Below are positions 42,288-51,859 of a stretch of 62,000 nt of DNA, one piece after another. The DNA is from Adiantum capillus-veneris (lineage: Eukaryota > Streptophyta > Polypodiopsida > Polypodiales > Pteridaceae). The position numbers and the translations under genes are program-made. Position 1 is the first letter of the stretch; every line of letters starts with the position of its first letter. The stretch lies in the NCBI GenBank assembly GCA_014529385.2, contig CM043963.1, positions 102,778,912 to 102,840,911 of the forward strand. The letters are read 5' to 3'. The notes under the pieces are model-generated. The model was not told the DNA's origin. It did not search any database and saw only the letters and a list, made by a program, of their open reading frames with translations.

Positions 42288-42497
42288 TGTTGGGGTAAAG
42301 GTTCTGCACCTTTTCTCGGGGCCGGATTTCCGACCACCCGCCCATTGTGTGTACGTATCCTTATTCATTATATACATATGAACAAGGAGCTCCTCACTCA
42401 TACGTCTTCTTGAGGTTGCTCCACCCACACTCTCGTGCTCATCCCCTTCCCCACATGCACCGGCACGCACGCATTCATGCACACGCACCCTTACACA
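42288..42497 (+). repeat. 3' LTR of element H
   Basis: It starts TGTTGGGGTAAAGG. The end near 42497 is approximate, set where the next LTR-like sequence begins. Confidence 0.6.
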
Positions 42498-42499
42498 GG

Positions 42500-42990
42500 C
42501 ATCTATGCTAGGGTGGGCTAAGAGTTAGCTAAGTCAGTTCTCAGACAATCAGACTTCAAGAAATAGATTAGACAAAGACACTGATATTGAAATGGAAATG
42601 GAATAGTAACTAGAATGGATGACGTATTGACTGGAAATAGAGTTGTAACTTGATTATATTCAGATCAATACAACTGGGGATAAAGTATAGTATGAGCCAA
42701 AGGATTGCTTTTAGCTTATCAACAAAAGAGTAGAAATGCGCAGTGAGCTCCAAGACACTAGACTCAAGAGCATGGTACAATAGCATGTCACTCCCAAAAT
42801 CCTTGTCCATCAAATGAAGTAATGCCCCCTATTTATAGGTGTCGGAATGGGTCTCTGACTGACTATCCACTATGCAGTTATCACAGTAACTGGCTTGGTA
42901 ATTACCAGTCCAATCTCTAGTCTGGATTCATGTTTGGGGACTATTCCCATCGTCTACATACCTAATTAAGACCTTGTGCATGATCAAAAA
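42500..42990 (-). repeat. LTR related to the element C family
   Basis: On the minus strand GTAATTACC--GCCAGTTAC leads to CACCTATAAATAGG and a U5 ending TAGTTACTATTCC-TTTCC. These parallel the same features, in the same order, in the element C LTR (13440-13800). No internal region follows. Confidence 0.6.
42829..42838 (-). promoter_or_regulatory. TATA box of the minus-strand LTR
   Basis: The minus strand reads CTATAAATAG, the same core as at 13496. Confidence 0.55.
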
Positions 42991-43790
42991 TTTGTGTCAA
43001 TGGAGTAGGATACAAGCCAATATTTAAGTGATTTTGTTGTTTCAAGACAACACGTGCTTGGGCAACATGGAGTGTGCTTATTACACAAATAGGGCAAAGA
43101 AGCCCTAGGTTAGTGAAGGCCTCATGAGAAGCCTACATTGGTGACACCTCCACAATACCAAGGACACCATGCATTTCCTTTGACAATTTTCTCACTTATT
43201 ACACAGATACGGCAAAGAAGCCCTAGGTTAGTAAATGCCTCATGAGAACCTATGTTGGTGACACCTCCTTGGATACCATGCATTTCCTTTGACATATATT
43301 AATTTTCTTTTGAGGCAAAGCTTTTCTTAAGCAATTAGCAATTGTTCGCTTACTAAGACCTGCTCATTGTGAATATAATAGCAATTATCATGCAAGATTT
43401 TAACTAGAAGTTTGCATGGAAAATTAGTGATGAGGGAGAATGTCCACAAAGATCATTTATGAACATTCTCAACCCTCTGAATGGCCTTGCTTTGTTTTTG
43501 GATCAAAAATGTCTATAGTGGAGATATAAAAATGACTAGGGATGTTAATCTACCAAAATTTGCATAATCTCTTTGGATTTTCTTTATTGTGAATGTGAAT
43601 GATAGGGTTGCTCTAGCCTCTTGACTTAAGATTCTATCAAAGAATGTGTTAAGTGCTTCTCTCACCATGCTCCTTTGTAGAAGGTGGGAACCAGCTTCTA
43701 AAATTACCTTGCTTGGGGTTTATCTAGACAAGATACCTAGCAAAGTTATCAACGATTACTTGATACTGTGTGACCATGCATCCAATCAAA
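42991..43790. other. Non-coding sequence with a tandem duplication
   Basis: Positions 43077-43195 and 43196-43295 are two copies of a unit. Both contain TTATTACACA, GGCAAAGAAGCCCTAGGTTA, CCTCATGAGAA, TTGGTGACACCTCC and CATGCATTTCCTTTGACA. The rest shows no feature. Confidence 0.6.
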
Positions 43791-44010
43791 CCCCAGTGTA
43801 GACACCTATAAATAGGACCCACTAATCCCATTTTGGGAATTCTAACTCTTGTATCTCTTGGAACTCTAGATGCACGCTCCTTTAGAGCTTAGGAGCACTC
43901 ATTGCTAACCCTCGTATCATTGTCTTGCCCAAATTAATCATACTAGAGCATTGTTCTCTGAACTCTTGTACTTTGAAGTACTCTTTCCATTATTAAGGGA
44001 TCAAAGCACA
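43791..44010 (+). promoter_or_regulatory. LTR-like promoter with TATAAATAGGACCCA
   Basis: TATAAATA at 43807-43814 lies in CACCTATAAATAGGACCCAC, identical around the box to the element C LTR. A U5-like, pyrimidine-rich stretch follows. Limits unknown. Confidence 0.45.
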
Positions 44011-44454
44011 CAATGGTGCATGCATCACACTATAATACATGCTTACATACATATCCAAGGTAGCAAACAGAACTGCACGGGGTCAACTCAACTTGAAGGG
44101 TGCAACTTGTACACAATCAAGATTTGAAAACACAATAGGGTGGCATGAATTTTCAGTGTAAGCGAGCTAAATTTTTGGAGGCAATGGGTTTACCTGATGC
44201 TTGGTGGTGCTATAATGGAATGGCCGATGATGACAATTTTGCAAGGGAGGAGCCAGCTGCAAGCCACTTACAGCATGAACACATGTCGTCAATTTTGGTG
44301 GGAGAAGAGTGGGAGGTGCATCTCTCTTCATAAACAATTAGGGAATGGCATTTAACTCAAGCTACTACATGAATTGAGCATATTAAGAAAAGTGGGAGGT
44401 GTAGTCCTCTTCATAACCAATCAATCAATGGTGTTAGACTCAAGTTGTTACATG
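44011..44454. other. Unassigned sequence
   Basis: Holds a 62-residue frame (44145-44333) with no known domain. The phrase AGTGGGAGGTG near 44390 echoes one near 44310. Confidence 0.35.
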
Positions 44455-45187
44455 CACTGATCACATTAAGAAAAGGGAATGCATGCGGATGATATCCTCC
44501 TATGCATCCATCCAAAAGAATCTGTAGCTCTTTATTTGCATATTCTCCTATAAGTACATTGAAAAAGACCACATCGCACTCCCACTCTACTCTCGCACAT
44601 AACCCTACACCCACCCCTGCTCTCTCTCTTTTTCTACACTCTCCATTGTGTACAACACACACACATACATCGTGTAGACTTTCACACGTACTATTATACA
44701 TATGTATGCGCATGAGCATGCACATACACACAAATCAATGAAACATTTTTATTTTTTTCTAATTTTAACAAAAATTTGTGAAATTAGTAGTAGATCCTGC
44801 ACTGATCACATTAAGAAAAGGGAATGCATTCGGATGATATCCTCCTATGCATCCATCCAAAAGAATCTGTAGCTCTTTATTTGCATATTCTCCTATAAGT
44901 ACATTGAAAAAGACCACATCTCACTCCCACTCTACTCTTGCACGTAACCCGACACCCACCCATGCTCTCTCTCTTTTTCTACACTCTCCATTATGTACAA
45001 CACATAGACATACATTGTGTAGACTTTCACGCGTACTATTATACATATGTATGTATAATAGTACGCGTACTATTATACATATGTATGTATAATGTATGTG
45101 CGTGAGCATGCACATACACATAAACCAATGAAACATTATTTTTTTTTTCTAATTTTAACAGTAGTTTGTGAAATTAGTAGTAGATCC
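44455..45187 (+). repeat. Tandem duplication, period 341 bp
   Basis: Unit 1 starts GCACTGATCACATTAAGAAA at 44455 and unit 2 at 44796. Both continue through CATCCATCCAAAAGAATCTG, the pyrimidine-rich middle and TGTGAAATTAGTAGTAGATCC. Unit 2 has an extra AT-rich palindrome. Paired frames of 79-81 residues are copies of each other, not genes. Confidence 0.9.
45031..45100. repeat. AT palindrome and its partial duplicate
   Basis: GCGTACTATTATACATA is followed by its near inverse TGTATAATAGTACGC, forming a stem at 45031-45066. The left arm then repeats. Confidence 0.75.
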
Positions 45188-46095
45188 AAATGTTCACCGG
45201 GTTTTTTCAGTTATTAGTTGAGTTTTTAAACATTCTTGTTGTCTATAATTAAATTTTTGGAAATTATTGTGATTTAAGTTGAAATTCTTTAGGTTAAAAT
45301 TTTATAAATTAGTACTAGATTTGAGTGTTATGTTGAGATTTTATTATGTAGAATTGTTGTTGTTTAAAATTAAATTTAAAATATTAATATTCAAGATTTA
45401 ATTTTTGGTTAATTCAATTTATCATAGGGTTTATAACTAAAACTAGTTGTGGATTAATGTTAGGGTTAGTCTAGAATTAGTTCTATAGTGATTAGTTAAA
45501 ATTAGTTATGAAATAATATTAAATTAATTTAATTTCAAATTAGTTTTAGTTCTAAGTTGTTACTTTAAGCTTTACTTATTGGTTAGCTTATAATTACTTT
45601 AGGGTTAATTTAAGCTTCTTTTAGGGTTGTTTGTAGGGTTAATTTAAGCTTCCTTTCAAGTTTATGATTAGGTTGAGCTAGTTTAAAGTTGACTAGTTTT
45701 AAACCCTAATTTAAGATTAACTTTAGGGTTTCTTTTAAACTTAGTTTAGAGTTGTTTGTAGAATTAGTTTATGACTAGTGTAGGGTTACTTTTAAAACTG
45801 ATTAATTTAGGATAGTTTTAGAGTTTCTTTTGAAGCTAGTTTAGGATTGTTTGTAGGATTTGTTTTAGGGTTAATTTAAGCTTCCGTTAGGAATAATTTT
45901 ATGATCAATTTATAATTAGTTTTGGGTAACTTTTAGGGTTGATTGATTTAGAATGACATTTAACGTTAATTTTAGAGTTTCTTTTATGATTAGTCTATGG
46001 TTGCCTATAGGTTAGTTCACAATTAGTTTTGTGATTCTTCACTAGATTCATCTCAAGCGTGAATGAAATGGGCTAACGCCAAATCTTGTTTAGCT
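45188..46095. other. AT-rich block of degenerate TTAGGGTT words
   Basis: There is no coding. TTAGGGTT, TAGGGTTAATTTAAGCTT, TAGTTTAGGATTGTTTGTAG and related words recur from 45420 to 46010 without strict periodicity. Confidence 0.5.
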
Positions 46096-46109
46096 AGATT
46101 CATCACAAA

Positions 46110-46350
46110 GAGTGAGTGAAATTACTTCAACATAGTGAGATGATCATGCTTCAGTTTTTTCTTTCAATCGACATCGTTGAATTGCAAATTCCAATAGAAA
46201 CGAGGTGGAAATTTGCATTGACCTTACCATCAAGTATGAGCTTACACAAATTACTCCAACGTAGTGAGATGATCATGCCTATTTTTTTCTTTCAACCGAC
46301 GGCATCGTTGAATTGCAAATTCCAACACAAACGATGTGGAAATTCTCAAG
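46110..46350 (+). repeat. Tandem duplication, period about 132 bp
   Basis: Copies near 46119 and 46251 share AAATTACT-CAAC-TAGTGAG, ATGATCATGC and CATCGTTGAATTGCAAATTC. Confidence 0.8.
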
Positions 46351-46636
46351 GAAATTATAAACATGTAGAATGTGATATCTGAGGGTAAGTGTGCAATTTT
46401 CATTTAAGTGTGAGGTTATACTTCAACAAAGGTAGCAAATTGTTAAATTGTTAGTTTAAACGTCTTTGGACATAGGGAGTTGCTCTCCCTAACTCAAAAT
46501 GTTAAACACAATACCATAAGTTCAGAACGAGGTACTTTGGAATTCAAAATGTGGCTCTCAATCCAATAAGTCATTAAATTTAAACCAATTTCAGTTTAAA
46601 TTTTTGAGTTTCTTTTTGAATGAAAAGTAACCTTTA
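46351..46636. other. Non-coding AT-rich DNA
   Basis: Nothing recognised. Confidence 0.4.
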
Positions 46637-46778
46637 AACTAGCACATTAAATTACTATGATGATGTGTAAATTCTAAAATAGAGTGAAATTCTAACTCCA
46701 ATATTCTAACTAGCACATTAAATTACTATGATGATGTGTAAATTCTAAAATAGAGTGAAATTCTAACTCCAATATTTT
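46637..46778 (+). repeat. Tandem duplication of 71 bp, virtually exact
   Basis: AACTAGCACATTAAATTACT to CTCCAATATTCT at 46637-46707 is repeated from 46708. I see no difference until the last bases. Confidence 0.92.
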
Positions 46779-46865
46779 AGATTAACTACAATTTAAGATT
46801 TTAGATTATAAAAGTTTTATTTGGAAAAAAAATTATAAATACTTTGAGAGGATTTTTAAGACTTC

Positions 46866-46924
46866 TTTTTAAGCTCACCTATCACATCCTTACAGTCGAG
46901 CTTAGTGATAGGTGAGCTTAAAAA
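46866..46924. repeat. Perfect 19-bp hairpin, 21-base loop
   Basis: TTTTTAAGCTCACCTATCA (46866-46884) is the exact inverse of TGATAGGTGAGCTTAAAAA (46906-46924). Confidence 0.9.
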
Positions 46925-47052
46925 GTAAAATTAGGCCTATAATTTAGTACATCAACATTCATAGCAAAACCCTTTCGATCGAAATGTAAGGGCCAAAATT
47001 GTTTATATAGAAATATATGACATTGCATCATATAATATGACTATCTAGAAAA

Positions 47053-47094
<42 letters not shown>

Positions 47095-47410
47095 GCTATA
47101 TGAAACGAGTATATCATGTGCATTATATAGATAATATATAATATATAATGCAACATAGACCACCCCCTCGATCAATTTGATTGAGTATTTGCCTTCTATC
47201 GCTTTATTCAGCAAATAGATTATGATTTAGAACAATAGAACAATTTATGGTAGGTAAGTAAACACAAATTAAGTGACTGAGAGAATGTAAATTAAGTTGA
47301 TAGTAAAAAGTAGCGAATGACAAATGTCCAAGAACAATGGCATTGATAATAATGTGCAAGACAATGTAGGGAGAGCCTCACATGTCTCAATGGAATCACC
47401 ACCATAATTA
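46925..47410. other. Non-coding stretch including a poly-G tract
   Basis: Contains the 41-G run (47053-47093) and an AT-rich TATATAATATATAATG stretch. No gene. Confidence 0.5.
47053..47093 (+). repeat. Poly-G tract (41 G)
   Basis: Uninterrupted G. It could be a real homopolymer or a sequencing/assembly artefact. Confidence 0.85.
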
Positions 47411-47880
47411 TGATAAGATGCATGTAGTGATCAGCTTGATTTTTTGAGCATTCATCTTTGGTGATCAGGGTCATTGGTTCGAATGTGGCCACGTGACCCG
47501 TTGCTAGTCGTTGGTGCTCACTAATGTACTTTCTCATCTCGCATGGGATTCGTGTGATTTGCCATAAAAAAAAGATGCATATAGTGACTACTGTTGGCAC
47601 AAAAAAAGAGAGGCAAATGTGTAAGATAGGCCTATTGTGTGACAACTCTCCTCTTAGAAGGTAGGCATAAGATAAAAGCGAAGTGCACAGCACTAGATCA
47701 TAATCAAATGAGCAATCTCCTAAATTAAGTGCACTCTTCTCAACCCATAAGCAAAATTGGTTGTGGTTGGACCTACTGGCAAGTTCTAAATGTGTTGGTT
47801 ATTAAAGGAGAGAAAGTGTGATGATCCCCATATTAGGAAGACTAAACAAGGGGAGTCACAACACTAAGTCCCACGGGGTA
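47411..47880. other. Unassigned stretch, possibly with a second SINE-like piece
   Basis: GAGCATTCATCTTTGGTGAT, then GGTTCGAATG near 47475, resembles a tRNA-type B box. No A box or tail could be assigned. The minus-strand frame 47693-47292 has no domain. Confidence 0.3.
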
Positions 47881-48080
47881 TTCAATGAAGCTTGAGAGAT
47901 GGATCAGCGGTTGTAAGCCAAGCGAGGGAATCTTTAGGAGGATGGATGGACAAAAAAAGGCCACGGTCAATGCCTGCAAGGTGAATTGAACCCACCACCT
48001 GCTTGTTGACAGATTGCTGCCCTAACCACACGGCACGTAGCTTTTGATGGCATCTATACAAAAACACACCCTTATATGTG
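47881..48080 (-). repeat. tRNA-derived SINE (head and body)
   Basis: The minus strand has an A-box-like TGGTTAGGGCAGC (48030-48016) and, 23 bases on, a B box GGGTTCAATTCACC (47993-47980). A body with CCTCCTAAAGATTCCCTCGC follows. The spacing and body are typical of plant tRNA-derived SINEs. No clear tail or target duplication was found. Confidence 0.55.
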
Positions 48081-48369
48081 AACACAAACGAGAAAAAATA
48101 AACTCAACGGAAAAAAGTAAACTCGAACAAAGTGACGATGCAGTTGTTTTTGGATTTCGAGCCCTGCTTGCGCATCGTCGATCCCATGGCTTGGGCTTCA
48201 TTAAGGACCCTTGTGGTCTTTAGTGCTGAGGCAAGGGGAGGTAGGTTGCACTTGAGAAGACTCTGCACTAGTTGATCCACCTTTAATCTAAGAAGATGAA
48301 TAATATGCCTCGATCAAAAAGTAGAAGCCAAACCACGAGGATGTAGATTGAAGAAAGAGTTTGCATTGA

Positions 48370-48419
<50 letters not shown>

Positions 48420-49029
48420 AACAACGCAAGACTAGTCACACAAACCTCTAATTAATGTATAATTTGCTTTCATTGTTCGTAGCTTTAAGCACACATACAG
48501 TAACCACTATGACCTTCCCCTTAACCCAAGGGAAAATTCGGGGGTAAAAGATAATTTGATACAAAAGTAGGTAGTAAAAAATGTCAATTTTTTCATCAAT
48601 AATCTAAGGTAGAGATTCCAAAACACTTTTTGGCGTGCCCAAAGGGCTAAGGCCATAGTGGTGTATTCCCTTTTTTCTATGAAAAATGTCACATGTATTT
48701 TAAAAATAAAAGTAAGAAATAAAAAATAACCTATATGGTTTTGAGTGGCTCTTGAGAGGATAGGTTCATTAGATTGGGTGTCTTTTGAGTGGTTCTAGAG
48801 ATTAAAGGTTAGGTGGCTGGTCAAGAGGTTTTTGCAAGCCGGAAGCCTTAAGTGAGGTTGGTGGGAGACCATATAATGAGTGGATGCATTTTATTCTTCC
48901 CTCTTTTGGAGTGGAGACTCCTTGAGCTCCGTGGATGGAGCTCTCATTAGGTGTAGGTATAATGAAACCCTAGTAGGGAATGGGAGTGGGTAGGGTGTAG
49001 CAAGGTGCGTTCAAGCCCGCCGGCCCATG
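48081..49029. other. Non-coding sequence with a CT microsatellite
   Basis: A (CT)n run occupies 48373-48417. The rest has short frames only. Confidence 0.5.
48373..48417 (+). repeat. (CT)n microsatellite
   Basis: About 45 bases of CT. Confidence 0.97.
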
Positions 49030-49825
49030 GCGGTTCTTGGTCCTATGTGGGTGTTGTGCATGGGCTGCCTCTGCGCGCTCTTGTGTTGCTCTGCTCTGTC
49101 GTCCTACTCGTCGGCTTGTGGCGGTTCTGGGCCGCGCTTGTGCTCTGCTGTCCTACTTCCTACATGAAGGCATGGTGGCACTTCTTCCTGCTTGTCGGCT
49201 TGTGGCGGTTCTGGCCCGCGCTTGTGCTCTGCTGTCCTGCTTCTTACATGCGTTTGTTGAGAGAAGGGTGGCTTGTATGTTAGTGTGGTTCCTCTCGTTG
49301 GTCTATGGCGTTGTTGGGCGTGATTCGGTGCCCTACCTCTCTGCGGCCTTGTGTTGCTGTGGTTTGTCGTCCTGCTCGCCAATCTATGGCGGATCTAGGC
49401 CGCGCTTATGCTCTGCTGTTCTTCTCTACGGGTGTCTCGTGTTCCTGGTTCGATGGTCTATGGTGGATTCGGGTCGTGCCTTGGTGCTGTGTTGCATCTC
49501 AGGGTTGTGCTGCTCTGTTTGCTCGTCCCCTTCGCCGATCTGAAGCGGATCTTGAAGACGTGGTGCCATGCTACTCTGTGCATCGGGGTTGTGCTGCTTT
49601 GTTTGGATGTCCCCTTCGCCGATCTGTGACGGACCTTGGATGCCCATCTATTGTGTTGCTCCTGTTTTCGGTGTGGTTGTGCTGCATTATCGTCCTCTCC
49701 GTCGGTCTGTGGTGGATCGGGCCGTTCTGTTGTGTAGCTCTGCTGCGGTGTACTGCGCTGCTCTGTTGTGTCGTCCCGCCTGCCAGTCTATGGCGGTTCG
49801 GTGTCATGTTCGGCTTGTCGATGGC
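49030..49825 (+). repeat. GC-rich minisatellite, period about 83 bp, 9-10 degenerate copies
   Basis: A core resembling GTCGGTCTGTGGCGGATCTG followed by GGCCGCGCTTGTGCTCTGCT recurs near 49036, 49110, 49193, 49297, 49376, 49455, 49531, 49616, 49701 and 49783. Neighbouring copies differ by substitutions and small indels. Four overlapping frames of 92-177 residues, rich in Leu, Cys, Arg and Val, are open because the repeat lacks stops. Each frame changes register with the period, so they are by-products. Confidence 0.8.
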
Positions 49826-50287
49826 ATCTCTATGTTAGCTTTTGGTATGCATTAAAGAGAAGTTTTATCTACTTTTATTTGTTGCTTTAATTTCATTGGA
49901 TCTTTTATTTACTGTTTTGCTCTCGTCTTTGATGATTCTTGCAGGGTGGTACGCAGCCATTGACGGGATCAGATGGTTTGCTTGGCTGATTATATGCGGA
50001 GGTCGAGCACAATATTTTCTCGGGCTGAATATTTTGAAGATTTTAGATCTAATTTGTATGGTGTTGATGGAGTTTATTAATGTGTAATGTTTCCGAAGTT
50101 GTTTATTTCTCGAAGCTTGTCTATTTTGTTGATAAATTTTGTGCTTTGGTTTGCTATAGAAAATGTATTTTGGTATTGTGTCAAGGTACTCTTAATTCAA
50201 GACGATTAGCTCCACATTCTATGATGCAATCTTGGTCCATGATTTAATCCTATTGATGGATTATTTGGATTGGCTGAGTACGTGGTT
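49826..50287 (+). other. Possible terminal exon and 3' UTR-like sequence, unassigned
   Basis: TTGATGATTCTTGCAG at about 49930-49945 looks like a splice acceptor and is followed by open sequence to a stop near 50087 and T-rich, UTR-like DNA. No protein family is recognised. Confidence 0.25.
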
Positions 50288-50292
50288 AGGGT
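50288..50292 (+). other. Target site duplication of the palindromic element, left
   Basis: AGGGT, identical to 51121-51125. Confidence 0.8.
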
Positions 50293-50773
50293 TGTTATGG
50301 AATTGATATTTTATTATTTATTGCACCTCACAGGTGGAAAGACTGGACCCAGCTTGGCCTATGCGAATGGATGTGTATATCATTTACATTTTATTATTCA
50401 AGTGCTCTTTTATGAGCTTTGGCCATTTATGACTGGCCGGCCAGTTTGTAACCAATTTGACCATTCAAGAAATCTATAAAACAAATACGTGCAAGAGGGA
50501 AATGGTCACTCTTGCGCGGGGGGAGATTGCACCCAGTGTTTGTGTTATTCTCCTCCCTTTCCCTTCTCTCTCACCGTGCCAGCATAGCACTCCACTCTAG
50601 GAGGTGCGTCTACACGTGCTATCTTGCTCTATTCCGCTCTCTATCTCTCTCTGTTTGCATGCGTCGTGGTTATGTGCTAGCGAGTCGGCAGGTACGTAGA
50701 TTTAGTCGTTTATTTCTTGCTATGTGCTATTTTGGAGTATTTTGCAGGGCATCCACACCTTCTGTCTGTAGCA
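50293..50773 (+). repeat. Left LTR (complete) of the palindromic element
   Basis: TGTTATGG to CTGTAGCA, 481 bp. Ends at the primer site. Its last 143 bases (50631-50773) have no counterpart in the right arm and form most of the loop. Confidence 0.85.
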
Positions 50774-50788
50774 GTGGTATCAGAGCGA
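50774..50788 (+). other. Primer binding site inside the palindromic element
   Basis: GTGGTATCAGAGCGA, a good match to the initiator-Met consensus. The right arm starts within it at 50782. Confidence 0.85.
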
Positions 50789-51120
50789 GATAGCACGTGC
50801 AGACGCACCTCCTAGAGTGGAGTGCTATGCTGGCACAGCGAGAGAGAAGGGAAAGGGAGGAGAATAACACAAACACTGGGTGCAATCTCCCCCCGTGCAA
50901 GAGTGACCATTTCCCTCTTGCACATATTTGTTTTATAGATTTCTTGAATGGTCAAATTGGTTACAAACTGGCCGGCCAGTCATAAATGGCCAAAGCTCAT
51001 AAAAGAGCACTTGAATAATAAAATGTAAATGATATACAAATCCATTCGCATAGGCCAAGCTGGGTCCAGTCTTTTCCACCTGTGAGCTGCAATAAATAAT
51101 AAAATATCAATTCCATAACA
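50782..51120 (-). repeat. Right, inverted partial LTR
   Basis: Read on the minus strand it begins TGTTATGG and runs for 339 bases before merging with the complement of the primer site. Its inner end shares about 10 bases (AGAGCGAGAT) with the primer-site region. Confidence 0.85.
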
Positions 51121-51125
51121 AGGGT
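51121..51125 (+). other. Target site duplication of the palindromic element, right
   Basis: AGGGT, identical to 50288-50292. Confidence 0.8.
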
Positions 51126-51859
51126 TTGGGGACAATCGACATTGAAAATTTATGGCTCCGTGACTATTTTTTTAATGTAAGAAAATAAAGAAAATAATTT
51201 AACTTTGAATATTATATTGAATGATCTCATGGTTCATTGTTTATATTGTAAAGTAAGAATGGAAATAAATCCGTTTTGATGTGTTGATTTAGAATGATTT
51301 ACCTCAAATCTTTATAAAGTTTTAAGTTACTAGTTTCTCTTCTTTAGTTACCCTAATTTACTTTTAGTTGTAGCTCTCATTTCATTTGCATTCTTGCACC
51401 TCTCTACTCCTCTCTCCTCTCTCTAATAATAGTTGAGTTTATTTTCATTTATGTTTGTAGATTTTATATTGTCGCAAAAGTCGAGGTAGAGTTAATGAAA
51501 AGAGGAGCCTTTTCTCTTTGTCTCTCTCTATGTAGTGTACAGGTCGTGACCCAATATTATATAATGACAGATGATAATAAATGTAAAAATCTGCATTTAC
51601 TACCAAACATTGAGTGAAACTTTCAAAGTATCTATCTTGAAGTACTCAAGATTATGCATCAAGTTTCTCTCTTTAGTTGTAAGTATATAAAAGCTAAAGG
51701 TATGTGAAGAACCATCACGTTTTACAAGCTTCCCTATTCTGAGATCACTCTTGCTGAGAATTATACTCCCTCTATAGTACAGTATCCTAAACTTTACAGC
51801 CACATCTTTTATCAAAGCAATAGCAATACTCTTTATTGTTGGGCCCTATGGATTCGAAT
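51126..51859. other. Non-coding sequence before the Helitron-like element
   Basis: AT-rich with a CTCTCTACTCCTCTCTCC stretch. A 71-residue minus frame (51815-51600) has no domain. The left terminus of the Helitron-like element may lie here; no diagnostic end was found. Confidence 0.4.

Larger units (their letters stand above)
40864..42497 (+). mobile_element. Non-autonomous copia derivative (element H), sister of D
   Basis: The order is the same as D: Cys/Arg-rich knuckle remnant, altered protease, linker, short RT fragment, PVGIG end, polypurine tract and 3' LTR beginning TGTTGGGGT. Integrase and the bulk of RT are absent here too. No 5' LTR of its own was found. The LTR at 38761 belongs to another family. 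Confidence 0.75.
50293..51120. mobile_element. Palindromic LTR element: LTR, primer site, inverted partial LTR
   Basis: The 828-bp unit begins TGTTATGGAATTG and ends CAATTCCATAACA. The left part, 50293-50773, is a complete 481-bp LTR followed by an initiator-Met primer site (50774-50788). The right part, 50782-51120, is the inverse of LTR positions 50293-50630. I count eight substitutions and one 1-base indel between the arms. Perfect 5-bp duplications (AGGGT) flank the whole unit, so it appears to have been integrated as such. It carries no protein gene. Confidence 0.85.

Noticed and set aside
38761-42497. A single 3.7-kb element with LTRs at 38761 and 42288
   Set aside because: The two LTRs belong to different families (TGTTGTATATG against TGTTGGGGTAAAG), so they cannot be a pair from one insertion.
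44502-45136. Paired frames of 71-106 residues at 44.4-45.1 kb
   Set aside because: They are copies created by the 341-bp duplication, and lie in pyrimidine-rich DNA.
47440-47520. A tRNA gene near GGTTCGAATG
   Set aside because: No acceptor stem, anticodon arm or proper A box; at most a SINE-like remnant.
49005-49855. Overlapping frames of 92-177 residues as genes
   Set aside because: The region is an 83-bp tandem repeat without stop codons; frames change with each unit and none resembles a known protein.
49842-50087. 81-residue membrane protein gene
   Set aside because: Hydrophobic frame in T-rich DNA with no family match and an apparent splice acceptor inside; kept only as an unassigned stretch.
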